Positions 30,801 through 41,400 of a stretch of 64,000 nucleotides of DNA are shown here, piece after piece (position 1 is the first letter of the stretch; the number at the start of each line of letters is the position of its first letter). The stretch is from CALMKX01 sp036274895. Its GTDB lineage: Bacteria > Acidobacteriota > Thermoanaerobaculia > Multivoradales > SZUA-115. Position numbers and translations under genes: made by a program. The DNA is taken from contig DASUEU010000039.1 of assembly GCA_036274895.1 (NCBI GenBank), positions 248,001 through 312,000 of the forward strand, read 5' to 3'. A model generated the notes under the pieces. That model did not search any database and was not told the origin of the DNA. It saw only the letters and a program-made list of their open reading frames with translations.

Positions 30801-32499
30801 GGTGAACGGCGACGCCCGTACGGCACGACTCGACGAGCTGTGGCGGGAAGTCCTGGGGGTGCCGGCCGTCTCGGCCACCGACAACTTCTTCAGCCTCGGT
30901 GGCGACTCGATCCTCGCCATTCAGCTCGCCTCTCGAGCACAGGCGGTCGGGCTGCCCCTCTCGGTCGAGCTGCTGTTCGAGAACCCCGTGCTGGCGGACC
31001 TCGCGGCGCGGCTCTCCAGCGAGGTGGCCAGCCCCCCGCAGCCGGCAGTCGAAGCGACCGACCGGGCCTATGGCCCGGTACCTCTGATGCCGATCCAACA
31101 CTGGTTCTTCGAGCTCGATCTCGCCCACCCCGAGCACTGGAACCAGGCCGCCCTGCTCAGCGTGCCGGCGGATACCCCGGTCTCCGCCCTGGCAGGGGCG
31201 CTCGACCAGCTGGTCGTCCATCACGATGCCCTGCGCCTGCGCTTCACCCGCGGCTCGGCCGGCTGGCAGTCCTTCAACGCGGCGACCGCCGAGGTCGGTC
31301 TGGTGACCTTCGATCTCGCCGGTCTGTCGCCCCAGGAGCAGCGCCGCCAGATCGAGACCGCCGGCGGCGGGCTCCACGCCAGCCTCGACCTCGACTCCGG
31401 CCCCCTGTTCCGGTCGGCGCTGTTCGAGCTGGGGCCGCAACGGGGGCGCCGCCTGCTGCTGGTGGCTCATCACCTGGTGATCGACGGCATCTCCTGGCGC
31501 CTGCTGCTGGAGGACCTGGCGACGGCCTCGGCCCAACTTGCGGCCGGCGGGGCGACCCGGCTTCCTGCCAGGACGTCCTCCTACCGTTCGTGGGCCATTC
31601 GGTGGACCGAAGAGGCATGGAGTGGGCGCTTCGAGGAGAGTCTCTCCTACTGGCTGGCGGAGCCGAGGCGACGCGTGACTCCCCTGCCCGTCGACCACGC
31701 TGGAAAGCCCGGACCTCCTCTCGAGTCCTCGTCCGGGAGCCTGGTCCGGGAGCTCGACGTCGAGGCCACCGGCCGCCTGCTGCGAGAACTGCCCGGCCAC
31801 TACCACTGCACCTTGCAGGAGTTGCTCTTGACCGCCTTCGCCCGGAGCCTCCGGGCCTGGACCGGGTCCGAGCTGGTCCTGGTGGACCTCGAGACCCACG
31901 GTCGTGAGGAGGTCCCCGCGGGCCTCGACCTGACGCGCACGGTGGGCTGGTTCTCCGCCGTCTTCCCCCTGCTCCTCGCTCTCGGCCAGGATGCGCCGGC
32001 GACCCGGGACCTGGCACTCGTCAAGGAGCAGCTCCGCGGAGTACCCAACGGTGGCGTCGGCTACGGTCTGCTGCGCTACCTCAACCCGAAGCCGGCCGTG
32101 CGGTCCGCCCTCGCCACCTTGCCGCAGGCCGAGGTGGCCTTCAACTACCTCGGCCAGTTCGATGCCGTCCTCGGCGGCGACACCGGCCTGGAAGCCGCTG
32201 CGGAAGCCAGCGGAGCCTGGTCGGCGGGCGTCAACCGCCGCACGCACGCACTCTTCTTCCATGCCAGTGTGATCTCCGGCAGGTTGACCCTGGGCTGGGT
32301 CTACTGCCGAGACCGGTTCCTCCCGTCCACCGTCGAGGCTCTGGCCGCGAGCTTCGAAGCCAGCCTCGCTGAGCTGGAGCAGCGTTCACAGCTCAGCCGC
32401 GGGGAAGCCCTCGCGCCTTCCGACTTTCCCCTCGCCGAGCTGGATCAGCAGCAGCTCGCCCAGGTTCTCGAGGGCTTCGAGCTGGAGGGCGAGCCTTGA
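24811..32499 (+). CDS. Hybrid PKS/NRPS 3: KS-AT-ACP-Cy-A-PCP-E
   Basis: The protein has 2562 residues with a GTG start in a GTGA overlap. Domains: ketosynthase 8-430 (Cys182 in TACSTSL, His318, His357); acyltransferase 530-830 (Ser628 in GHSVGEY, and a HAFH motif typical of malonyl-CoA choice); carrier (Ser972); heterocyclisation 1025-1465 (Asp1170 and Asp1175); A 1490-1990; PCP (Ser2033, GGDSI); epimerase 2085-2550 (HHLVIDG). There is no KR, DH or ER, so one malonyl unit is added and stays a beta-keto group. The A residues DLWNLSLIWK differ by one from the Cys code. No Ox domain is present, so the second ring should stay a thiazoline, and the canonical E domain implies epimerisation at its alpha carbon. 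The product at this point would be thiazole-CO-CH2-thiazoline, subject to tautomerisation. Confidence 0.92.
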   Translation: MSGNREPTGLEVAILGMSGAFPGAPALDDLWRNVAGAVESVTFFSREELLAAGVPAAVVEDPSFVPAAALLPDVDQFDALHFGLSPREAESMDPQQRLFLEHCWQALEDGGYDPRRAGGRVGVYGGAGINNYLLTRLLPSATTRPWLRSLQTLMGNEKDYLCTRVAYELGLEGPAVTVQTACSTSLVAVHLACQALIDGDCEMALAGGVSVDLPGRLGYLYQREGILSPDGHCRAYDERGQGTLFGSGVGVVLLKRLEDARAHGDRVRAVVLGSSINNDGSSKVGFSAPRAEGQARVIRAAHRSAGIDPATISSLEGHGTGTSLGDPIELDALRQAFGSSLPESSCALGSVKSNVGHLDTAAGAVGLIKTVLALEARQLPPSLHFERAHPRLGLEGSPFYVNTELKDWPGDSPRRAGVSSFGMGGTNAHVVLEEATPERTEPQPERPWQLLVWSARTPAALEQGTKRLADHLSSAAAPGLADASYTLQRGRTVFEHRRILVARDPADAAGALHSRDPERLLSWAGEARDRELIFLFPGQGTQHPGMGRQLYRTEPSFRREIDRCAEVLGPLLGFDPRELLHAESGDPEAAQRLTSTAAAQPLLLMVELSLAALWREWGVEPAAMLGHSVGEYAAAVLAGVLTLEEGLALVSHRGRLMQAQPTGRMLALGLSAQEALPRLPRELSLAAVNGPRQIVVAGPGAVLTDFAAELEAEGVDARWLRTSHAFHSLLMEPAVGPFRAEVAKVRLQPPKRPFLSNVTGTWITTEEATDPDYWARQLRQTVRFGDGLATLFGRPDRVLLEVGPGGALSALVRSNPDRPAQLVSVTSLPRPNEQGDESAHLLGALGRLWLAGVEPSWEGFHRPARRRRVALPTYPFERRRHWLGPPPDRALPTYYGLGDPDPHEEAAGLAQIEPLPTPESSPPSDPQRSHLGTAFQAPESATEQALCGIWRELLGVPEVGTHDDFLELGGHSLMATQLVARIESQLGVGLALSEVFAAPTVARQARLIESRLATGEPSGIVTLSTLVADLDHRHEPFPLNEVQQAYWVGRGSSFELGNVATHVYAELEAVELDLSRLERAYAGLIERHEMLRAVIDAQGRQRILTVDSLPSAAQRITVLDLRAHPQAEAELARLREELSHQVLPADTWPLFSLRATLLPGGRTRLHVSFDFLIGDAWSIHLLSRELVERYLRPEQVFAPIAASFRDYVLAEEASRQGVAYTRALAYWRQRLAELPAGPDLPLACSPETLQRPRFVRRSGSLAAERWASLRRAAAGHGLTPSALLLSAYAEVLARWSASARFLICLTLFRRPPVHPEIGAVVGDFTSLILLEVDGSMPGTFVERARRLQALLIESLEHQAVSGVRVLRELAQARGGRAPRVPVVFTSTLGLDTGQEQHFSDLFETVYSVSQTPQVWLDHQVGEHRGALAWSWDAVDELFPLGMLDEMLASYQGLLEEMATDPEAWDRPTDLLGPVHLAARRSANDTGSPAVVGLLHEPFLARAAEAPEAPAVVTEDRTLSYGELARRAASLAWRLHELGVSPDQLVAVVMEKGWEQVVAVLAVLEAGGAYLPIDAGLPAERRHHLLERGEVRVALTQPGLSSALDWPSGIRVLAVDAEPGADLAAPPPVARGTSDLAYVIFTSGSTGQPKGVMIDHGAALNTILDINRRFRVGPQDRVLALSSLSFDLSVWDVFGLLAAGGTVVLPEPAAHRSPARWLELMADAGVTMWNSVPALLEMAVDHAAGSGTALPSTLRIALLSGDWVPVSLPARAWALRPELELVSLGGATEASIWSIAQPIAEVDPHWTSIPYGRPLANQQMHVVDEDLADRPTWVPGQLLIGGSGLARGYWRDEALTNASFFRHPQTGERLYRTGDLARYWPDGTLEFLGRQDHQVKIQGYRIELGEIETALLGHPGVTAAVANAVGPRHHRRLVGYVVGAPGLDDEALRRHLGERLPAYMVPPVILVLDALPLSANGKVDRAALPVPGGAVPMPVAAAVNGDARTARLDELWREVLGVPAVSATDNFFSLGGDSILAIQLASRAQAVGLPLSVELLFENPVLADLAARLSSEVASPPQPAVEATDRAYGPVPLMPIQHWFFELDLAHPEHWNQAALLSVPADTPVSALAGALDQLVVHHDALRLRFTRGSAGWQSFNAATAEVGLVTFDLAGLSPQEQRRQIETAGGGLHASLDLDSGPLFRSALFELGPQRGRRLLLVAHHLVIDGISWRLLLEDLATASAQLAAGGATRLPARTSSYRSWAIRWTEEAWSGRFEESLSYWLAEPRRRVTPLPVDHAGKPGPPLESSSGSLVRELDVEATGRLLRELPGHYHCTLQELLLTAFARSLRAWTGSELVLVDLETHGREEVPAGLDLTRTVGWFSAVFPLLLALGQDAPATRDLALVKEQLRGVPNGGVGYGLLRYLNPKPAVRSALATLPQAEVAFNYLGQFDAVLGGDTGLEAAAEASGAWSAGVNRRTHALFFHASVISGRLTLGWVYCRDRFLPSTVEALAASFEASLAELEQRSQLSRGEALAPSDFPLAELDQQQLAQVLEGFELEGEP

Positions 32500-35400
32500 G
32501 TGGCGGCAAGGTCGAAGACATCTACGGTCTGGCGCCCCTCCAGGAAGGGATCCTCTTTCACTGCCTCTACGGCCAGGATCCGTCCCTCTACGTCACCCTG
32601 CTCTCCTGCACCCTCGTAGGGCTCGATCCCGACTGCTTCGAGCAGGCATGGCAGGGGGCCGTGGAGCGCCATCCCTGCCTGCGGACAGGCTTCGTCTGGG
32701 AGGGCCTCGAGCAGCCGGTCCAGGTGGTCGCCCGCACAGCCCGCCTGCCCTGGGAGGTCGCGGACTGGAGCGGTCTGGCACCCGAGGAGCAAGCCGAGCA
32801 GCTCCTCCACGCGGAGACCGAAGAGCCGGCTCGCCTGGGGCGGCTCAACCGCGCACCGCTGCTGCGCTGCCGGCTGATCCGACTCGGCCCGGACCGTCAC
32901 CGCTTCTTGTTCTGCCACCACCACCTGGTGCTCGATGGCTGGTCGCTGCCGCTGCTGCTGGGCGAGGTCTTCCGTGCCTACGCCTCGCTGGTCGAGGGGC
33001 GGGAGCCGGTGATGACGCCGGCCCGGCCCTTCCGTGAGCTGATCGCTTGGCTGCGCCAGCGCGATTCGGCGGCAGCCCAGACCTACTGGCAGGAAGTACT
33101 GGCCGACTGCCCCCAGGCCTTTCGTCTGGGCTGCGATCGAGGAGAGATCGGCCAGCCGGTGGGCTCCACGTCCCACGTCGAGGATCGGCTGGCACCCGAT
33201 GAGGCTGGCGCCCTGTCAGAGCTCGTCCGTTCTCGGGGGCTGACCCTGGGTACCGCGCTGCAGGCCGCCTGGGGGCTCGTGCTGGCCCGTGCGAGCGGCG
33301 AGTGGGACCTGACCTTCGGACTGAGCGTGGCGGGCCGGCCCGCCGAGCTGCCCGGGGTCGAGCGGATGGTTGGGCCGCTCACCAACACGGTTCCCTGCCG
33401 CCTGCGCATCGATCCACGGCAGCCGGTCGAGGACTGGCTGAGAGCCCACCAGGACGCCCAGGCTCGACAGCGGCCGTTCGAGCACAGCGCCCTCTCTCAG
33501 GTCCAGAAATGGAGCCAGGCCAGCAACGGCCGGCCCCTCTTCGAGCCGATCCTCCTGATCGAGAACTACCCTCTGCCTCGCGATCTCGGCCAGGGTCCGA
33601 ACGGGCTGGCCCTGCTCGACCTTCGCCTGGCTCTCAAGACCAGCTGCCCCCTCCTGGCGGCGGCCAAGCCGGGGGCGGACGTAGTCCTCACTCTCACCTT
33701 CGATCGCGACCGCTTCACGGCCGCCCAGGCCGCCGGCCTGCTGCGAGCCTGGCACGGCACGCTGGCGGGGCTGTCGGTTGGTGCCGCGAGGTCGGTCGGC
33801 GAGGTTCCCTGGTGGAGCGCCGCCGAGCGCCACCAGCTGTTGGTCGAGTGGAACGACACCGGTGCCCGAGCACCGGCCGCCGAGCTGGTCTGTCACCGGA
33901 TCGCCCACCAGGCTCGACGCTCGCCGGATGCCGTCGCCCTGGTCGACGGCGAGCGGAGCCTCACCTACGGCCACCTCGCCCGGCAGGTCGCCCGACTGGC
34001 CGCTCGGCTGACGGCCCTGGGACTGGGCCCGGAGCAACTGGTCGGCATCCACCTCGGCCGATCGATCGAGGCCATGCTCGCCATCCTTGGCGTGCTCGAG
34101 GCTGGCGGCGCCTACCTGCCCTTCGACCCGGCCTATCCGGCGGAGCGCCTGGACGAGGTTTGGCGGGACGCGCGCCCCGTAGCGCTGGTCTCGAGCTGCT
34201 CGACCGGGGCTCAGCCACCGGGCTGGCAGCCGCCCCAGGGCTTCCGGCTGGACATCGCGGAGCTGCTGGCGGCGACGCCATCTCCCTCGCCGGCCCGGCC
34301 CGCTCCACCCGACCCCGGCCAGCTCGCATACGTGCTCTACACCTCGGGCTCGACCGGCCGGCCCAAGGGAGTGGCCATCGAGCATCGCTCGCTGGCCCTG
34401 CACGTCCAGGCGGAGGCCGCTCAGCATCGGATCGTCCCAGGCGACCGGGTGCTGCAGTTCGCCTCGCTCTCCTTCGACGTCAGCCTCGAGGAGATCTTCG
34501 TCACCCTGACTCAGGGTGCGAAGCTGGTCCTGCGCCAGGAGTGGATGCTGGAGTCGGCGGCCACCTTCCTCCGGGCCTGCGAGCAGCTGGCGATCACGAT
34601 CCTGGCACCGCCCACGGCCTTCTGGGCCGAGCTCGCCGCCGAGCCCGGGCCGCTGCCGCCGGGACTTCGCCGCACGGTGATCGCCGGCGAGGCGGCCCAG
34701 CCCGAGTCCGCCCTGCGCTGGGGCGCCCGGATCGACGGCGCGGGTCGGCTGATCAACGCCTACGGCCCGACCGAGGCCACCATCTACGCACTGGCGAGCG
34801 ATCTGACCGAGGCGACGAGGGCGGGCCAGGTGCTGCCGAGAGTGCCGATCGGCCGGCCCCTCCCCCATCGCCGGGCCCTGGTCCTGGGCCGAGACGGCCA
34901 GCCGGTGATCCCGGGGGGCCCCGGCGAGCTTTTGCTGGGGGGAATCGGCCTCGCCCGCGGCTACATGGGCCGGCCGGCGGCGACGGCGGAGCGCTTCGTG
35001 CCCGACCCCTTCGGCGGCGGCATGGGGGACCGGCTCTACCGCACCGGCGACCGAGTCCGGCAGTGGCCGGACGGCCAGGTCGAGTTCCTGGGACGCCTGG
35101 ACCGCCAGCTCAAGATCCGCGGCTTCCGCATCGAGCCCGGCGAGATCGAGGCCCACCTGGTCGCCCATCCAGAGGTGGCCGCCGGCGCGGTGGAGCCGAC
35201 CCGCGGACCGGACGGTCGCCTCAGGCTCACCGCTTTCGCGGCCGTCGGCGAAGCCACCGTCAGCCCGCAGGAGCTACGGCGCCACCTCGCCGAGCGCCTT
35301 CCCGACTATCTGGTGCCCAACTCGGTGGTGGTGCTGGCGACCCTGCCCAACACCACTGCCGGCAAGCTGGACCGCCGCGCACTTGCCAGCCTCGCGGAGC

Positions 35401-38400
35401 GGGCCGGGAGCGAGGAGGTGGTCCCGGAGCGGTCCGCCAACTCCGTGGAAGCCAAGCTCCTCGAGGCCTGGACCCGGGTCTTGCGGCGTGACCGGGTCGG
35501 CCTGCACGACAGCTTCTTCGACCTCGGCGGCGATTCGATCCTCTCCATCCAGCTGGTGGCGCGAGCGCGAGAGGCCGGCCTGAAGCTCACCCCGCAACAG
35601 ATCTTCGAACACCGCACGGTGGCCGCGCTCGCGGAGGTGGCGACGCCGCTGGGTTCAGCCGTCGCCTGGCAGCCGGCCGCTCCCGGCCCGGTTCCCCTGA
35701 CCCCGATCGCGGCTCGCTTCTTCGCGGCCGAGGGTGCCGATCCCCACCACTTCAACCAAGCCCTGACCTTGAGGCTCCGCAAGCCTCTGCAAGTTGCCCG
35801 GCTGAGCGGCGCGCTGCTCGCGCTGGTCCGGCATCACGATGCCTTCCAGCTCCGCTTCGAGCGGAGCGATGGCGCCTGGCGCTCGCGTACGGTCGGCCCT
35901 CAGGGCGCCCAGGAGCTGACCGCGGTCGACCTTTCCGGCCTCGGCGAGCCGGCCGTCGGTGCCGAGATCGAGAGGGTCTGCGGAGCCGCCCAGGCCCGGC
36001 TCGACCTCGCTCGCGGCCCCCTGCTGCGGGCGCTGCTCCTGCACCTGCCGGCCGGTCAGGGCGAGCGTCTGGTGCTGGTAGCTCATCACCTGGTGATCGA
36101 CGGCGTCTCCTGGCGGATCCTCTTGGAAGACCTCGCCGTCCTGCTGGCCGACCCGGCAGCCGGGCTGCCCCGGAGCGTGGCGTTCGCCCAATGGTCGGCC
36201 CGGCTGGCCGGCCATGCTGCCGGCCCGGAGGTGGCGGCCGAGCTCCCCCTCTGGCAGACCTCGGTCCCCGAACGGCTCGCTGACTGGCCGGTCGACGACC
36301 CGACCGCCGAGAGCACCTACGCCACGGTGGACTCGGTGCGGCTCCGGCTCGACGCCGCCGCCACCGAACGTCTTCAACTCGAGACCACGTCGCGACTGCG
36401 GGCCACCCTCGAGGAGCTGATGCTCGCCGGCTTGGCCTCGACCCTGGCCCGGTGGAGCGGCCACGAGGAGGTGTGGATCGACCTCGAAAACCACGGCCGG
36501 GAGCCCTTCGCCGACGACCTCGCGCTGGAGCGCACCGTCGGCTGGTTCACGGTGATCCATCCCCTCCGCCTCTCGGCACCGCGAGGGACTCGCGCCGTCG
36601 AAGCGCTGCGTCGCGTCAAGGAGGAGCTGCGCAGGCTGCCGCGGCGAGGGTTGAGCTACAGCCTGCTGACGTTCGGACCCCAAGGGGGCCCGGCGCTGGC
36701 GGCGCATCCCCAGCCCCGGCTGGTCTTCAACTACCTTGGCCAGCTGGACGCCAGCTTCGGACCCGAGAGCCCCTTCGACCTCGCGCCCGAGAGCACCGGC
36801 TCCCCCATCAGTCCGCGCCGCCGACGCGAGCATTGGCTGGAGGTCAACGCCGGCATCCGGGAAGGACAGCTCGAGCTGTCCTGGCTCTACGACCGCCAGT
36901 TGCACGGTCGCGAGGTAGTCCTCGGGCTCGGTCGGGGCTTGCTGGAGGCGCTCGAGGCCCTGAGCGACGACCTGTCGCTCGGGGCCATGGCCCCCTCCGA
37001 CTTCCCACTCGCGGCGCTCGGTGACGAGGCCCTCCAGTGCCTCCTGTCGACGGTCGAAGGAGAGGTCGAGGAGATCTACCCACTGTCCCCGCTTCAGCAG
37101 GGGATGTTCTTCCACTGCCAGCTCGAGCCGACCTCCGACGTCTACTTCACTCAGCTGGCCTGCCGGATCGAGGGGCCGCTGGATGGACTCGCGCTGCGCC
37201 GCTCCTGGCAGCAGGCGCTGGATCGCCACCCGGCTCTGCGCACGGGGCTGCGCTGGCGGGACCTCGACCAGCCCCTCCAGGTGGTCTGGCGGCAGGTCGA
37301 GCTGCCCTGGCAGGAGCTCGACTTGCGCGCGAGCCCGGCTGGGGAGCTCGACCACCGCTTCTCCGCGTGCCTCGAATCCGACCGCGGTCGGCCTTTCGAG
37401 CTGGATCGACCGCCTCTGGTGCGCTGCACCCTGGTGCGGACCGGTGACCAGGAATGGCGGTTCGTGCTCAGCATCCACCACCTGGTGATCGACGGCTGGA
37501 GCGAGACCTTGCTCTTCGCCGAGGTCTTCGCCGCCTATTCCTGCCTCACCGGCGGGACCACGCCGCCGCCCTCCGCCGCTCCCCGCTTCAGCTCGTACAT
37601 CGCCTGGCTGGGACGCCAGCGAGACGAGGATCCCGAGCCCTTCTGGCGCCAGGAGCTAGAGGGCCTCACCGCTGCCACGCCCCTCGGCTTGGATCGCCGG
37701 GCCGGAGCGGACCGAGCCCCGAGCACGAGGGGTTACAGCCAGCGGCAGCTGGTCCTGCCCGCGACGCTGACCGCTGGCCTCGATCGGCTGGCGCGAAGTC
37801 ACGACCTGACCCTCTCGACCGTCCTGGTGGGCCTCTGGGGGCTGCTGCTGGGCCGGCTCTCCGGCGAGCGGGACGTCGTCTTCGGTCTCGCCGTCTCCGG
37901 CCGGCCCGCCGACCTGCCGGGCGCCCAGCTGACCGTGGGCTGCTTCCTCAACACCCTGCCGGTCCGGGTGCGCTCCGAGGCAGGCCCCCTGATCCCCTGG
38001 CTCCGTGACCTCCAGACGCGATTGTTGACAGCGCGGCGACAAGAACACACTCCGCTGGTCGACATCCAAGGTTGGACCGAGGTTCCCCGCGGTCAACCTC
38101 TGTTCGAGAGCCTGGTGGTGATCGAGACCTTCCCCTTCGAGTCGGTGCTGGGGGGCGCGCTGGCGGACGCCGGCGTCCAGGGGCTGAGGGTCGAGCTGCT
38201 GCACAGCTTCGATCGCGTGAGCTATCCCCTGGCATTGCAGGTCATTCCCGGCGAGACCCTCAACCTGCGCCTGAAGCACGATCCCGCGCGATTCGAGCTG
38301 GACACCCTGGACTCGGCCCTGAGCCAGCTGGCGCATCTGATCGAGCAGGCCGTTTCTTCTCCGGACCAGCCCCTCGAATCGCTGCGTCTCCGCTGGAAGG

Positions 38401-41400
38401 GGGATGGCTTGCCCGACCCGGCGGCGGTGCTCGCGGCGCCCTCCTTCGAGCCGGTGGGAGACCGGGTCCGCTCGCTCGCCCGCCTCGATCCCGGGGCCGT
38501 CGCGGTCCATGCCGGCGGCCGCGACCATGACTATGCCCGTCTCTGGCGAGCCGCGGAGGGCATCGCGCACGCCCTCGTGGCTGCCGGACTGGAACGAGGA
38601 GCCGTGGTGGCGATCGAGGGCGAGCCCAGCTTCGGTCTGGTGGCTGCCCTGCTCGCCGCTTTCGCCTCCGGGGGCGTGGCACTCCCCCTCGACGGCTCTC
38701 TCCCCATCGAGCGCCAGCGACTGATGGTGCGCGAGGCCCAGGCCCGTCTTCTGCTGCACGTGGGGACCGGGGCCTCGGAGCTGGCCGGAGAGTCGCTCGA
38801 AGTGCTCGAGGTCGGCTCCGAGGACGGCCTGCCGCGGGTCGCGGGGCGAGCGCTCGAGGCTGCCCCTCCGGGCCCTGGCAGCGATCCCGCGGCCCCGGCT
38901 TACGTCTTCTTCACCTCGGGGACCACGGCAGTGCCCAAGGCGGTCTTGGGTCGGCACCAGGGCCTGGCTCACTTCATCGCCTGGCAACGAGAGACCTTCG
39001 AGGTGGGCGCCGGAGACCGAGTCGCCCAGCTCACCGGCCTGTCCTTCGACGTGGTCCTGCGCGACCTCTTCTTGCCCCTGACCTCCGGCGCGACGCTGGT
39101 GGTGCCGCCCCCCGGGCTGAGGCTCGATCCGAGCCGCGTGATCGGCTGGCTGGCTGCCGCGGGCATCACCCGGCTGCACGCCGTCCCCTCGCTCGCCCAG
39201 GCCTGGCTCGAAGCCCACGACCCGTCGAGCGGCGGATACGGGGGTCTGCGAACCGTCTTCTTCGCCGGCGAGCCGCTCTCCGACACCCTGGTCCGACGCT
39301 GGCGCGAGGTCTTCCCGGGCTGCGAGGTGATCAACCTCTATGGCCCCACCGAGACGACACTGGCCCGGTGCTGGCACCGGGTGGAAGCGGATCCAGCTCC
39401 CGGCGTCCAGCCGGTGGGAAGGCCTCTGCCCGAGAGCCAGGCGCTGGTGCTCGCCGAGGGCCGACTCTGCGGTATCGGCGAGCCAGGCGAGATCGCGCTG
39501 CGCACACCCTTCCGCACCCTCGGCTACCTGAACGCGGAGGAGGAGACGCGGCAGCGCTTCGTGCCCAACCCCTACACCGACGATCCGAAGGACCGGCTGT
39601 ACCTCACCGGTGACCGAGGCCGGTTCCGGCCCGACGGGGCGCTCGAGATCCTGGGCCGTATGGATCACCAGGTGAAGATCCTCGGCGTCCGGATCGATCC
39701 CAACGAGGTGGCCGCCGTGCTGGGTCGCCACCCCAAGGTGGCGGCGGCAGCGGTGGTTGCCCTCACGGCACCCGGGCGAGGCCCCTCCCTGGCCGCCTAC
39801 GTCGTGGCCCGTGACCCGGCTCCCAGCCTCACCCGCGAGCTCCGAGAGCACGCCTTGCGCTGCCTGCCGGCGGCCGCGGTTCCTGCCACCTTCACCTTCC
39901 TCGCAGACCTGCCCATCACCGCCAACGGCAAGCTCGACCGCAAGGCGCTGCCCGAGCCGACGACGATGGCGATGGGTGCTCCCGAGGGGCCAGGGCTGGC
40001 ACCCTTCGAAGCCGTCGTCGCCGGTGTGTTCCGTGAGGTCTTGAAGCGGGACCCGATCGGCCCTCGAGACAGCTTCTTCGAGCTGGGCGGCCATTCCCTG
40101 CTGGCGGTGCAGGTGATCTCGCGGCTGCGCACGGCCCTGGGAGTCGATCTGCCGTTAGCTCAGCTCTTCGAGGGCCCGTCCGTGGCCGAGGTTGCCGCCG
40201 GAGTCGAGGCTCTGCTGCGGACCTCCGGACGAGCTCCCTCACCACCCCTGGAGCCGGCTCCGGACGGCGAGCCGCCGGTGCTCTCCTTCGCCCAGGAAAG
40301 GCTCTGGTTCCTCGACCAGGTCGACCCCCGCAATCCCCTCTACAACCTCCACAGCGCGGTCCGGCTGCGGGGCAGGATCGAGCCCTGGCGACTCTCCCGG
40401 AGCCTCCGTCGAACCGCCGCGCGCCACGTCGTCCTGCGCTCAGGCTTCCTCAATCGACAGGGCCGGGCGCACCTGACCATCGTCCCTCCGGGACCGTTCG
40501 AGCTGCCCTGCCATGACCTCTCGGGACTCGATCGACCGGCGCTCGAGGCGGAGTTGGCCCATCTCGGCGAGCTCCAGGCTGGCTACGGCTTCGACCTCAG
40601 CCGGCCACCGCTCGTCCGCGCCGTCCTGCTTCGCCTGGGCCCCGACGAACATGCGCTCCTCATGACCCTGCACCACGCCATCGCCGACGCGTGGACGCTG
40701 GGCCTGCTGCTGCGCGAGCTGAGCCTCCAGTACCGGGCCGCCGACGAGGCCGAGCCGGAAGACGGGCCGGCGGCGCTACCCGACGGTGGTCCGCGCCTCG
40801 ACTACACCGACTACGCACGCTGGCAACGCCGGTGGGCCACAGCCGAGCAGCTCGAAGGCGAGCTGGGCTTCTGGCGACGGCAACTCGCCGGAGCACCCGA
40901 GACCACCTTGGTTCCCGGTGACCGGCCCCGGCCCACCCACCCCACTCACACGGGCGGCCGGTGGGTAACCACCTGGCCCACCAGCCTCGCCGAGCGCCTG
41001 ACCTCCTTCGCCCAGCGTGGCCTGGCGACGCCGTTCATGGCGCTGATGGCCGCATCGAGCGGCCTTCTGCTGCGTCTCTCGGGGCAGCAGGACCAGATCC
41101 TGGGGACCGCGGTCGCCGGCCGAAATCGGCAAGAGCTGGAGAGCATCCTCGGACTGTTCGTGAATTCCTTGCCGATCCGCGTCGACGTGCCCGCGAGGCT
41201 CGGTCTCGGTGAGCGCCTGGTCCAGGTGAGGCGGCAGGTGCTGGCGGCCTATGCGCACCAGGACCTGCCCTTCGAGAAGATCGTCGAGGCCCACCAGGTC
41301 GAGCGCAACGCGGCCTACAACCCGATCTTTCAGGTCATGCTCGTGGTCCAGAACGCCCCTCACCCCGAGCCCCTGACGGGGGAAGTGCTCCTCGAGCCCC

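Noticed and set aside
28786..32262. Very long open frame on the minus strand (about 1150 codons)
   Set aside because: It is antisense to the NRPS 3 gene. The plus strand encodes intact Cy, A, PCP and E motifs, and the minus product has no recognisable domain; GC-rich codon bias creates such frames.
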